Source of the DNA: Pseudomonas vranovensis DSM 16006
GTDB lineage: Bacteria > Pseudomonadota > Gammaproteobacteria > Pseudomonadales > Pseudomonadaceae
NCBI RefSeq assembly: GCF_000425805.1
Contig: NZ_AUED01000021.1
Span: 82,542 to 146,541 of the forward strand
DNA length: 64,000 nt
Direction: 5' to 3'
Below, in pieces: positions 35,266 through 44,326 of this stretch; the stretch's first letter is position 1, and each line of letters opens with the position of its first letter. Below the pieces are notes generated by a model. It ran no database searches. It was not told where the DNA came from and saw only the letters and a list, made by a program, of their open reading frames with translations. The position numbers and the translations under genes were made by a program.

Positions 35266-36192
35266 TCACTCCCCTCCCGGCGCCAGCATCAGGTTCGGCG
35301 CCAGCCGTTGATAGCCCTCCTCGTCCAGGCGTATGTCCAGGGCCAGGCTGGCGAGGTCCGCCGACAGCGCTTCCGCCGCGGCGTCGTTTTCCAGGTAGAT
35401 CTGCTTGAGGTAGCGTTTGCAGCCCGGACAGCATTCGGCACGCAGGGGGGCCTTGCCAGCAGCGTAGCGATCATCCTCCAGGTTGAAGTATTCAAGCCCC
35501 TTGCTCTGCTCGCAATACACGCACTTGACCCGTACCACATGCCACTCGCAGGCACACAGCGAACACACCAGGTAGCGCAGGCCATTGTGCTTGCCACGGT
35601 GGCGGATTACCCCGGCCATGGCCGGCGATCCACAAGCCGGGCACTGGCAGAGGCTGTCGCCCGGCTTGAGTTCGGTGCCAGGCAAGTTCAGCAGCCAATG
35701 GTTCCAGGCCGCTTGCAGGGCTGCGCCCAAGAACGGCACCAGCGCCGCTGGCACTGCGCTGTATTGCCCGGTCAACAAGGCGATGCCCCAGAGTTTGCGC
35801 TGCTCGTCACGGGCTTCGCGCAGGGTGTTGATAGCGGCTATCAGCTGCGCGGCAGCCGGCATCGGGTACCGTTCAAGCAAGGCGTTCAGATACGCCAGCC
35901 AATGCCCTTCGCGTACCAGGCTGTCGGCAGCCAATGGCGGCAGGCCGTGCTCCAGGCATAAGCGCTGGCGCTCGCTGTACTGCGGCGTGGGCAAAGGTGG
36001 GTTGTCGAGCAGGTCTTGCTGAACGCGGCAAAGGCTGGCGATCAGTTGCAGGTAGTCGCCCAGTGCGTTGCCTTGGACCAAGGCATCCAGGCGTTCGGCG
36101 CGCAACGCGAACAGGTTTGCAGGTGGCAGGTAGAGAAACGGCGGCGCGCTGGCCGCCGCTTCAATTTGCCCAGGTTCCAGAATGGTACTCAA
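35266..36192 (-). CDS. fdhE: Formate dehydrogenase accessory protein
   Basis: 308 residues. No ATG fits: the start is a TTG with AAGGA seven bases upstream, just after the fdnI stop. The protein has the paired CxxC motifs of FdhE: CQCPACGSP, CSLCACEW, CVYCEQ and ECCPGCKR, in a rubredoxin-like metal-binding layout. FdhE is a cytoplasmic chaperone that supports maturation of the Tat-exported formate dehydrogenase. It is the last gene of the fdnGHI-fdhE operon. Confidence 0.93.
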   Translation of the reverse strand: MSTILEPGQIEAAASAPPFLYLPPANLFALRAERLDALVQGNALGDYLQLIASLCRVQQDLLDNPPLPTPQYSERQRLCLEHGLPPLAADSLVREGHWLAYLNALLERYPMPAAAQLIAAINTLREARDEQRKLWGIALLTGQYSAVPAALVPFLGAALQAAWNHWLLNLPGTELKPGDSLCQCPACGSPAMAGVIRHRGKHNGLRYLVCSLCACEWHVVRVKCVYCEQSKGLEYFNLEDDRYAAGKAPLRAECCPGCKRYLKQIYLENDAAAEALSADLASLALDIRLDEEGYQRLAPNLMLAPGGE

Positions 36193-36196
36193 GGGG

Positions 36197-36850
36197 TCAT
36201 CCTTTTTTGCTGGTCCGCGGATCCGGCGGATCCTCGCGGGTCACTTCCCGATACCAGAGCTCATGGTGTTTTTTCGCCCAGGCGCGACTGACCCAGCCGT
36301 GCAACATCGCGCTGACCGAACCTTTGATCCAGATCCCGGCATAAATGTGCACGATGATGCTCAGCACCAGCACGAACGCCGCCAGTGCATGCAGCAAGGT
36401 CGCCAGGCGAATCGCACCGATGTCGAAGTACTGGCTGAACCACGCGCGCCAGATCACGATGCCGCTCAACAACAGAATCAACATGCAGATCAGCAAGGTC
36501 CAGAACAGCAGCTTCTGACCCGGGTTGTACTTGCCGATTGGCGGTACGCCCTCCTCTTCGTTACGCATCACACGATCAATGCGCCGCAACCACAAGCGGT
36601 CGTTGCCGCTGATGAAGTTGGCGCGCCAGAAGCGAAACACCAGGCCCAGGAAAAACACGAACATGGCCACACCCAGGAACGGATGCAGGATTCGCGTCCA
36701 GGGCCCGCCACCGAACAGGTGACTGAGCCAGAATAGCGCCGGATGAAACAGCGCCAGCCCCGACAGTCCGGCGAAAATGAACAAGATCGCGACGATCCAG
36801 TGATTGGTCCGTTCGTTGGCGTTGTAGCGCAGGATGGGTTTGTCGCTCAT
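36197..36850 (-). CDS. fdnI: Formate dehydrogenase cytochrome b556 (gamma) subunit
   Basis: 217 residues with four hydrophobic segments (about residues 17-38, 55-75, 115-137 and 150-172). Histidines in NHWIVAILF, the second helix and [16 protein letters not shown] fit haem b ligation. It anchors FdnGH in the membrane and passes electrons to the quinone pool. ATG overlaps the fdnH stop (ATGA). The ortholog of the aerobic form is called fdoI; the two cannot be told apart here. Confidence 0.95.
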   Translation of the reverse strand: MSDKPILRYNANERTNHWIVAILFIFAGLSGLALFHPALFWLSHLFGGGPWTRILHPFLGVAMFVFFLGLVFRFWRANFISGNDRLWLRRIDRVMRNEEEGVPPIGKYNPGQKLLFWTLLICMLILLLSGIVIWRAWFSQYFDIGAIRLATLLHALAAFVLVLSIIVHIYAGIWIKGSVSAMLHGWVSRAWAKKHHELWYREVTREDPPDPRTSKKG

Positions 36851-37797
36851 GGTCGTTCCTCCCCTTGCGCACCAGGCTTGTTCGGGTCGAACACATGCAC
36901 CGCCGGGTCAACCACATGCACGCTGGAATCCGGCGGGATGGGGTGTTCATCCTCTTCCACCCGTTGCGGGCCGATCCGCACGTAGTGGAAGAACCCGGCC
37001 AGCACCGCCGCGCCCATGGCCAGCAGCGCCAGCGGCTTGCTCACCCCTTTCCACAACCCCACCAACGGGCTGATCACCGGCTGGTCCGGCAGGCCGGCGT
37101 ACAGTTTCGGTGAGTCGGCGTGGTGCAACACGTACATCACATGGGTGCCACCGACCCCATCGGGGTCGTACAAGCCGGCGTTGTCGAAGCCACGCGACTT
37201 GAGGTCGACGATGCGCTCGGCAGCATGCTCCTTCATGTCCTCCTTGCTGCCGAACACGATCGCCCCTGTCGGGCAGGTCTTCACGCAAGCCGGCTCCAGC
37301 CCCACGGCGACGCGGTCGGAGCACAAGGTACACTTGTAGGCCTTGTGGTCCTTCTGCGAAATCCGCGGGATGTTGAACGGGCAGCCAGTGATGCAATAGC
37401 CGCAACCGATGCAGTGGTCCTGGTTGAAATCGACAATACCGTTGGCGTGCTTGATGATTGCCCCGGGGCTGGGGCAGGCCTTCAGGCAGCCTGGATCGGC
37501 GCAGTGCATGCAGCCATCCTTGCGGATCAGCCACTCCAGGTTGCCGTCGTCGGTCTCATGCTCGGTAAAGCGCATCAAGGTCCAGGTTTCAGCGCTCAGG
37601 TCATGGGGATTGTCGTAGGTGCCATAGCTGTGCCCTACCTCGTCACGCAGCTCGTTCCACTCCGAACAGGCCACCTGGCACGCCTTGCAGCCAATGCACT
37701 TGGTGGTGTCGATCAGCTTCGCAACCTCTTCCTGCTGGCGGATCGAGGGCGGCGGTGTGGTGGTGGCCGAACGGGCAATGATGTCTTGGCTGGCCAT
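36847..37797 (-). CDS. fdnH: Formate dehydrogenase iron-sulfur (beta) subunit
   Basis: 316 residues. Four [4Fe-4S] ligand sets are visible: [48 protein letters not shown] and [11 protein letters not shown] with [12 protein letters not shown]-terminal membrane helix ([18 protein letters not shown]) anchors it on the periplasmic side. It wires electrons from FdnG to the haems of FdnI. Its start overlaps the fdnG stop by one base. Confidence 0.96.
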   Translation of the reverse strand: MASQDIIARSATTTPPPSIRQQEEVAKLIDTTKCIGCKACQVACSEWNELRDEVGHSYGTYDNPHDLSAETWTLMRFTEHETDDGNLEWLIRKDGCMHCADPGCLKACPSPGAIIKHANGIVDFNQDHCIGCGYCITGCPFNIPRISQKDHKAYKCTLCSDRVAVGLEPACVKTCPTGAIVFGSKEDMKEHAAERIVDLKSRGFDNAGLYDPDGVGGTHVMYVLHHADSPKLYAGLPDQPVISPLVGLWKGVSKPLALLAMGAAVLAGFFHYVRIGPQRVEEDEHPIPPDSSVHVVDPAVHVFDPNKPGAQGEERP

Positions 37798-40700
37798 CAG
37801 ATTTTCTCCACGTTGACCAAGAACGACTTCGATTCCGGCGTCTGGGTATTACCGTCACCGAGGAACGGCACCAGGGTGTTGGTCAGGTAGCCGTGTCGCG
37901 TCACCCCGGTAAACCCCCAGTGCAGCGGAATGCCGATCTGGTGCACGGTCTGGTTGTTGACCTGCAGCGGCCGAATCCGCTTGGTCACCACCGCCACAGC
38001 CTCGATATGCCCACGCTTGCAGGTGACGCGCACCCGGTCACCTGCGGCGATGCCCTTCTCCTTGGCCAGTACCTCGCCGATTTCGACGAACTGCTCCGGC
38101 TGGGTCACGGCGTTGATCGGACAGTGCTTGGTCCAGAAGTGGAAGTGTTCGGTCAATCGGTACGTGGTAGCGGCGTACGGGAAGTCCTTGGCTTGCCCCA
38201 GGGAATCCCAGACCGAATCGAATACCCGGCCCGCCGGGTTGCTGGTCGCCTTCTTGTTGTTGGGGTGCAACGGGTTGACCCCGATAGGTGTTTCAAACGG
38301 CTCGTAATGCTCCGGGAATGGCCCTTCGGTCATCTTGTCCAGGGCAAAGAAACGCGCCACGCCTTCGGGGTTCATGATGAACGGGTTCATGCCCGCTTCC
38401 GGCGGCACATCCGCTTTGTAGTCCGGCACGTCGGTGCCACCCCAGGCCTTGCCGTTCCACCACACCAGGCGCTTGTTCGGCGACCAGGGCTTGCCCTGCA
38501 CATCGGCCGACGCCCGGTTGTAGAGAATTCTCCGATTCGCGGGCCATGCCCAGGCCCAGCCCAGGTTCTGCTTCATGCCGAACGGGTCGGCATTGTCGCG
38601 CCGGGCCATCTGGTTGCCCTGCTCGGTCCAGCTGCCACAGAAGATCCAGCATCCGGACGCGGTACTGCCATCGTCCTTGAGCTGGGCGAAGCCGGCCAGT
38701 TGCTGCCCGGCCTTTAGGGTCGCGCCAGTGGCATCGGTGACATCGGCCACGGCGTAGCCGTTGAACTCCTTGGCAATCTCTTCCGGTGACGGTTCGTGGG
38801 CAACCTTGTACGGCCAGTTGAGCTTGAGGATCGACTCCGCCCAGGCCCCGCCTTCCTTCTGGTAGCGTTCGCGCAGGCGCAGGAACAGCGCACTCATGAT
38901 CCACACGTCGGTCCGGGCCTGGCCCGGTCCTTCGGCGCCCTTCCAGTGCCACTGCAACCAGCGGCTGCTATTGACCAGCGAGCCGTCTTCCTCGGCAAAA
39001 CAGGTGGTCGGCAGGCGGAACACTTCCGTTTGCACATTCGCCGAATCGACATCGTTGTACGGCCCGGCATTACGCCAGAACTCCGAGGTCTCGGTGGCCA
39101 GCGGATCCATGACTACCAACCACTTGAGCTTGCTCAATGCGGCAGTGACACGGTTTTTGTCCGGTAAGGCGGCAATCGGGTTGAAGCCCTGGCAGAAGTA
39201 ACCGTTGACCTGCTCCTTGGCCATCATGTCGAACATCTTCAACACGTCGTATCCAGGAATATCCAGCTTGGGCAGGTAGTCATAGCCCCAGTTGTTCTCG
39301 GCCGTGGCGTTGGCGCCATACCAGGCCTTCATCAGGCTGACATGGAACTTGCCGTAGTTCTGCCAGTAGGACATCTGACCCGGTCGCAACGGCTTGGACG
39401 CGCGCTTGGCAATGTAGGCGTTGTAGTCCTGTTCGGCATCCGACGGCAAAGTCAGGTAGCCCGGCAGCAAGTTGGACAACAGCCCAAGATCGGTCAGCCC
39501 CTGGATATTGGAGTGACCGCGCAAGGCGTTGACCCCGCCGCCCGGCATGCCGACGTTGCCCAGCAGCAACTGCACCATGGCTGCACTGCGGATGATCTGC
39601 GAGCCGATCGAATGCTGGGTCCAGCCCAGGGCATAGAGGATCGTCATGGTCTTGCCCGGTTGCGAGCAGGTGGCGATCTCTTCCCAGATCTTGCGCATGC
39701 TGTCCACCGGCATGCCACAGATCTGGCTGGCCAGTTCCGGGGTGTACCGGCTGTAGTGCTGCTTCATCAGTTGGAACACGCAGCGCGGGTCTTGCAGGGT
39801 AGGGTCTACCTTGGCAAAACCGTCTTCACCAATTTCGTAGCTCCATCCGGACTTGTCGGTGTAGCTGCGCTTGTCGGCGTCATAGCCACTGAACAAACCG
39901 TCCTCGAAAGTGAAGCCTGCTTTGACGATGAACGACACGTCGGTGTAGTTGTGCACGTACTCGTGCTGGATCTTGTCATTGCTGATCAGGTAGTTGATCA
40001 ACCCACCCATGAAGGCGATATCCGTGCCGGTACGGATCGGCGCGTAATAATCGGCTACCGAAGCGGTTCGGGTAAAACGCGGGTCGACCACGATCAGGCG
40101 GGCCTTGTTATGGGCCTTGGCCTCGGTTACCCATTTGAAGCCACATGGATGGGCTTCTGCAGCGTTGCCACCCATCACCAGGATCAGATTCGCGTTGGCG
40201 ATATCAGTCCAGTGGTTGGTCATGGCTCCACGGCCGTACGTCGGGGCAAGACTTGCCACCGTCGGGCCATGTCAGACACGTGCCTGGTTGTCGAACCCCA
40301 GCATGCCAAGACTGCGGATGACCTTGTGGGTCATGTAGCCGGCTTCGTTCGAGGACGCCGAAGCGGCCAGGAAGCCCACGCTCAGCCAGCGGTTGACCGT
40401 CTGGCCCTGGGCGTTTTTCTCGATGAAGTTGGCGTCGCGGTCGGCCTTCATCAGCTCGGCGATACGGTCCAGTGCTTCATCCCAGGAGATCCTCGTCCAC
40501 TCCTTGCTCCCCGCTTTACGTACTTGCGGGTACTGCAGGCGGTTGGGGCTGTGGATAAAGTCGAGCAGGCCGGCGCCTTTGGGGCACAGGGTGCCGCGGT
40601 TCACCGGATGGTCGGCATCACCCTCGATGTGGATGATGTTCTGGGCGACGTTCTTGGCCGCATCACCCTGGCTGTACATGATCAAGCCACAACCCACCGA

Positions 40701-40862
40701 GCAATACGGACAGGTGTTGCGGGTTTCTTTGGTATGCGCCAGCTTGAAGTGACGCACCTGCTCGGCGAAGGCCGCTGTCGGGGCCATGCCCAACGCAGCC
40801 AGGCTCGAGCCTCCAAGGCCGATTGCGGCGACCTTGAAGAACTGCCGACGGTTGAGATCCAT
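37797..40862 (-). CDS. fdnG: Formate dehydrogenase catalytic (alpha) subunit, selenoprotein with in-frame UGA
   Basis: 1021 residues if the UGA at 40272-40274 is read as selenocysteine (residue 197, next to the position in E. coli FdnG); the reading frames on both sides join without gap ([16 protein letters not shown]). A Tat signal ([15 protein letters not shown]) is followed by the cluster motif [10 protein letters not shown] plus TLCPKG and the bis-MGD domains. It oxidises formate to CO2 in the periplasm with Sec and histidine at the Mo or W site. The start has AGGAG. A caller that treats the UGA as a stop would give two separate ORFs. Confidence 0.97.
40235..40274 (-). promoter_or_regulatory. 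Bacterial SECIS element directing UGA to selenocysteine
   Basis: Counting the U of UGA as 1, a 5-bp stem GGCAA/UUGCC (40257-40253 with 40249-40245) presents a GUC loop. The bases needed by SelB in E. coli fall in register: U17 (40258) beside the stem, G23 (40252) and U24 (40251) in the loop. Confidence 0.9.
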
Positions 40863-40925
40863 CGTGCACTCCTGATCAGGTGGTGGACGCGCGGGACGTT
40901 GCCGGCGTCTCTTGAACGATCACGG

Positions 40926-40949
40926 TGGTGACATTTACAGCCGTCACCA
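40926..40949. promoter_or_regulatory. 24-bp interrupted dyad between divergent fdnG and the GlcG-like gene
   Basis: TGGTGAC and GTCACCA form perfect 7-bp arms with a 10-base spacer, about 70 bases upstream of fdnG. No known operator consensus was matched with confidence. Confidence 0.4.
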
Positions 40950-41090
40950 GTTGATACTCTAGTCAAGAATTCAGGAGAGGGCGTGGAGACAACCAGAAAG
41001 TTCTGACACCACACGAGGGAGTAGGACTACTTATCTCTGCGAAACGCCCTGCTACGTTGGCCAAAACGTAATCAAGGACAGCAACACACT

Positions 41091-41570
41091 ATGAAAACAG
41101 CCCGTAAGGTCGCAGCGCTCTTTGCAGTGATTGCACCACTGATGCTCGCAGGCCCCGCACAGGCCTCGCCGCCTTCCATTACAGCGACGATGGCGCAAAC
41201 GATGGTCGACGCCGCAGCGCGGGCAGCCCAGGAGAAAGGCTTCTCGATCGTTATCAGCATTGTCGACAACCATGGCAACCTCAAGCACTTCCATCGCATG
41301 GACAACACCAGCGTCGGCAGTATCGAGGTGTCCCGGCTCAAGGCATCGACCTCCGCGCAATTCCCGGTCTCGACCAAGGTGCTGGCAGAGCGAAGTGCCG
41401 CAATGCCGGCCAATCCCTACACCGCTATCCCGGGCTTTCTGTTACTGGAAGGTGGATTGCCGGTCATGTCCAAAAGTGGCATGCACATCGGCGGTATTGG
41501 TATCAGCGGTGCAACACCTGAGCTGGATGGCCAATTTGCCCAGGCGGCAATTGATCAACTGAACCAATAA
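41091..41570 (+). CDS. Exported GlcG/HbpS-family haem-binding-like protein
   Basis: 159 residues with a signal peptide (MKTARKVAALFAVIAPLMLAG, cut near PAQA). The DUF336 core follows: AARAAQEKGFSIVISIVDNHGNL, FHRMDNTSVGSIEVSRLKA and IGGIGISGATPELDGQFAQAAID. The family includes HbpS (haem/redox sensing) and GlcG of unknown role. It is transcribed away from fdnG across a 228-base gap. Ligand and partner are not shown by the sequence. Confidence 0.85.
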   Translation: MKTARKVAALFAVIAPLMLAGPAQASPPSITATMAQTMVDAAARAAQEKGFSIVISIVDNHGNLKHFHRMDNTSVGSIEVSRLKASTSAQFPVSTKVLAERSAAMPANPYTAIPGFLLLEGGLPVMSKSGMHIGGIGISGATPELDGQFAQAAIDQLNQ

Positions 41571-41591
41571 GTTGACGTCGTGAAATAAAAC

Positions 41592-41621
41592 AAGCCTGGC
41601 AACGGTAGCAATGCCAGGCTT
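41592..41621. terminator. Terminator between convergent genes
   Basis: A perfect 10-bp stem AAGCCTGGCA/TGCCAGGCTT with a 10-base loop. On the minus strand it is followed by GTTTTATTT, so it chiefly ends the small membrane gene from the right; it may also serve the GlcG-like gene. Confidence 0.75.
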
Positions 41622-41633
41622 AGTTGAAATTAA

Positions 41634-42091
41634 CTACCGATCCCCAGAGACAATAAAATTGTCATCTGCCAAATGATGGACCTGAATTTCGTTACTGCAA
41701 TCACTGCCATCTTCCTTGACGAATCTGTAGTGAGCCAGCAGGAAAACTTCACGGCTCATCGGTTTACTGACGCGCAGACTGTTCCCCAATGCGATACAGA
41801 TGCCCCCTACCGTTGTGATGGGACCTGGGTACATCTGGATGTACTGAAGCAAGGTGGGCCTGACAGCCTGTCGTAATAGATGGTAGATGGGCCCAAAATT
41901 AGCGTAGCGACCCCAACCGCACCTATTATGAAGCCGACTATCAGCAGCAGTCCGCCATTGTAGACACCGCCACCCGCTTGACCATCGAGATAAGCTGCGT
42001 ACTTTTTGGAGAATCCAGCGACATGAAAATCTTCGGCAGTAAGCGCCAACTGTATTAGATTCTGTTTCTGTTCCTCATTACTTGCTTGCAT
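41634..42091 (-). pseudogene. Small membrane protein gene, intact only with a -1 frameshift
   Basis: Translation starts at ATG 42091 (GGAG upstream) with MQASNEEQKQNLIQLALTAE and a hydrophobic segment GGLLLIVGFIIGAVGVATLIL. The frame then stops about 30 codons later, in poor-looking sequence. A shift to the -1 frame at TTTGGGC (minus strand, 41897-41891) restores a continuous product ending ADDNFIVSGDR at 41634, about 152 residues with a second hydrophobic stretch (GPITTVGGICIALG). It may be a pseudogene, a sequencing error, or programmed frameshifting, since U UUG GGC fits the slippery X XXY YYZ form. It is AT-rich compared with its neighbours; family unknown. Confidence 0.6.
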
Positions 42092-42217
42092 GATCCACTC
42101 CATTGAAAAGTGAATACTAAGCAATGACGATGGCGAAAAAAGACCAAACAAACAACTTCAGAAATCCCCCACGAAGAATAAAAACTTCTCCACGCAAAAT
42201 AATGGATTTTAATGCTC

Positions 42218-42252
42218 CAAAAAAAAGCCCGTGGCGCAAGGCCACGGGCTTT
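42218..42252 (-). terminator. Rho-independent terminator of ssb
   Basis: On the minus strand, a stem AAGCCCGTGGC/GCCACGGGCTT with a 5-base loop is followed by TTTTTT, 25 bases after the ssb stop. Confidence 0.9.
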
Positions 42253-42277
42253 GGGTACAACAGGATCGGGCAACTGA

Positions 42278-42793
42278 TCAGAACGGGATATCGTCATCAA
42301 AGCTGTCGAAATCAGCAGCTGGTTGCGGTGCGGCCTGCTGAGGCGCAGGACGCTGCTGGGGCGCCGACTGTTGTGGACGAGGAGCCTGCTGACGCGGCGC
42401 CTGGTTGTAGTTGCCGCCACCCTGCTGCTGGGAACCGTCCTGGTTTTGCGGACGACCGCCGAGCAGCTGCATGGTGCCCTGCATGTCGACGATGATCTCG
42501 GTGGTATAACGCTTGATGCCGTCTTTTTCCCACTCGCGGGTTTGCAGCTTGCCTTCGATGTAGACCTGCGAACCTTTGCGCAGGTACTCACCGGCGATCT
42601 CGGCAACCTTGCCGAACATCGAAACACGGTGCCACTCGGTGCGCTCGACCTTCTGGCCGGTCTGCTTGTCGGTCCACTGCTCGCTGGTGGCCAGGCTCAG
42701 GTTGGTCACGGCGTTACCGTTGGGCAGGTAGCGGACTTCGGGATCCTGACCGCAGGTACCGACCAGAATGACTTTGTTAACCCCACGGGCCAT
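42278..42793 (-). CDS. ssb: Single-stranded DNA-binding protein
   Basis: 171 residues. The OB-fold starts [26 protein letters not shown] and includes [37 protein letters not shown] Gln/Pro/Gly-rich linker (about residues 115-160) leads to the acidic tip DSFDDDIPF, which recruits partner enzymes in replication and repair. The upstream MFS gene ends 9 bases before it. It lies on the opposite strand from uvrA, separated by the MFS gene; no clear LexA box was seen. Confidence 0.97.
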   Translation of the reverse strand: MARGVNKVILVGTCGQDPEVRYLPNGNAVTNLSLATSEQWTDKQTGQKVERTEWHRVSMFGKVAEIAGEYLRKGSQVYIEGKLQTREWEKDGIKRYTTEIIVDMQGTMQLLGGRPQNQDGSQQQGGGNYNQAPRQQAPRPQQSAPQQRPAPQQAAPQPAADFDSFDDDIPF

Positions 42794-42802
42794 AACGTTC
42801 TC

Positions 42803-44197
42803 CTAGGCTTCGCACGCTTCGGAGGCCGGGTTTACCAGGCGCTCCAGGGTCGTGCGATCCAAAATTTGTGTATCAAGTTTGATATAGATGGCGGCTTCAT
42901 CGGCCACCACCACTGCGTCGGTTACACCCGGCACGGCCAGTAGCCGCTCGGTCAGTCCCGCTTCGCGGACCGCCTCGGCCGACAACGGCAAGCGCAGGCT
43001 GGTCACGTACGGCGGTTCACGCATGCTCAGGGCCACGATCCACCACAGTGCACACAAGGCTGCGCAGCCCAGGAACACCGTGCTCAGGCCTCCGTGCTGG
43101 AACAACCAGCCACCGAGAATTCCTCCCAGCGCGGCACCAAGGAACTGGCTGGTGGAGTACACCCCCATTGCCGTGCCCTTGCCGCCGGCGGGCGACACCT
43201 TGCTCACCAGCGAAGGCAAGGATGCCTCCAGCAGGTTGAAGGCAGTAAAGAATATCACGGTGCCGATCACCAGTTCGTGCAAGTTGTCTGCTGACAGCCA
43301 GAAGAACAGCTCGGTGAGCATCAACACACTGACCGCGCCCAGCAGGACGCGTTTCATCTTGCGCTTTTTCTCGCCATAGATAATGAACGGGATCATTGCA
43401 AAAAATGAGACCAGCAAAGCGGTCAGGTACACCCACCAATGCTCTTCCTTGGGCAAGCCACCCCGCTCCACGAGCGCCAGAGGCAAGGCAACGAAGCTGG
43501 CCATCAGGATGGCGTGCAGGACGAAGATACCCACATCCAGGCGCAGCAGGTCTGGATGACGCAAGGTAGGGCCCAGCGCCTGCTTGGCGACACCCGACTC
43601 ACGGTGCTGAAGGGCTCCATGTGACGCCGGCACCACGAATGCAATGATAGCGATACCCACCAGCGCCAGCGCGGCGGTAGCCAGAAACAGTCCCGAGAGC
43701 CCGAAAGCACGGGTGAGCAATGGCCCGACCACCATGGCCACCGCAAAGGACAAGCCGATGCTCATGCCGATCATGGCCATGGCCTTGGTCCGATGCTGCT
43801 CCCGGGTAAGGTCCGACAGCAACGCCATTACCGCAGCGGAAATCGCGCCAGCGCCCTGCAGGATACGTCCGGCAATCACCCCCCAGATCGAGTCGGCCTG
43901 AGCCGCGAGCACACTGCCCAGGGCAAAGATGACCAGGCCCAGGTAGATCACCGGGCGCCGCCCTATCCGGTCGGAAATGACCCCAAATGGAATCTGCAGG
44001 AATGCCTGGGTCAGACCATAGGCGCCAATGGCCAGGCCGATGAGCGCCGGCGTAGCACCAGCCAGGTCCATGCCATAGGTCGCCAGCACCGGCAGGACCA
44101 TGAACATGCCCAGCATGCGGAAGGCGAACACCATGGCCAGGCCGCTTGCGGCGCGGGTTTCGCTGCCACTCATGCGTTCGCTGTGGGTATCGTGCAT
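42803..44197 (-). CDS. MFS transporter of the YajR type with a C-terminal YAM-like domain
   Basis: 464 residues, 12 transmembrane segments. Motif A is [16 protein letters not shown], and the second half carries [19 protein letters not shown]. After the last helix a soluble tail (about residues 395-464: [27 protein letters not shown]) has the ferredoxin-like pattern of the YAM domain found in YajR. The substrate is unknown; drug/proton antiport is the usual guess. It is followed by ssb 9 bases later and is divergent from uvrA. Confidence 0.88.
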   Translation of the reverse strand: MHDTHSERMSGSETRAASGLAMVFAFRMLGMFMVLPVLATYGMDLAGATPALIGLAIGAYGLTQAFLQIPFGVISDRIGRRPVIYLGLVIFALGSVLAAQADSIWGVIAGRILQGAGAISAAVMALLSDLTREQHRTKAMAMIGMSIGLSFAVAMVVGPLLTRAFGLSGLFLATAALALVGIAIIAFVVPASHGALQHRESGVAKQALGPTLRHPDLLRLDVGIFVLHAILMASFVALPLALVERGGLPKEEHWWVYLTALLVSFFAMIPFIIYGEKKRKMKRVLLGAVSVLMLTELFFWLSADNLHELVIGTVIFFTAFNLLEASLPSLVSKVSPAGGKGTAMGVYSTSQFLGAALGGILGGWLFQHGGLSTVFLGCAALCALWWIVALSMREPPYVTSLRLPLSAEAVREAGLTERLLAVPGVTDAVVVADEAAIYIKLDTQILDRTTLERLVNPASEACEA

Positions 44198-44265
44198 GGA
44201 TAAACCTCGTGTGAACCGGCGGCGATTCTACCAGTCCCATCGCTTAACGGCATATACGCGACGCT

Positions 44266-44295
44266 TTGCCGCGTAATGGCAGGGCGCCGTATACT
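44266..44295 (+). promoter_or_regulatory. Sigma70-type promoter of uvrA
   Basis: TTGCCG at 44266-44271, an 18-base spacer and TATACT at 44290-44295, 31 bases before the uvrA start. Confidence 0.5.
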
Positions 44296-44326
44296 CAACT
44301 GTTTATGCCCGCCGAGCGAGGCCGCA

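Noticed and set aside
37797..40259. Two separate formate dehydrogenase ORFs instead of one gene
   Set aside because: The frames are continuous across a single UGA with a correctly spaced SECIS and the Sec machinery is next door, so it is one selenoprotein gene.
40951..40966. ANR-type box TTGA...TCAA upstream of fdnG
   Set aside because: The half-sites are separated by 8 bases rather than 6, which does not fit the ANR/FNR site.
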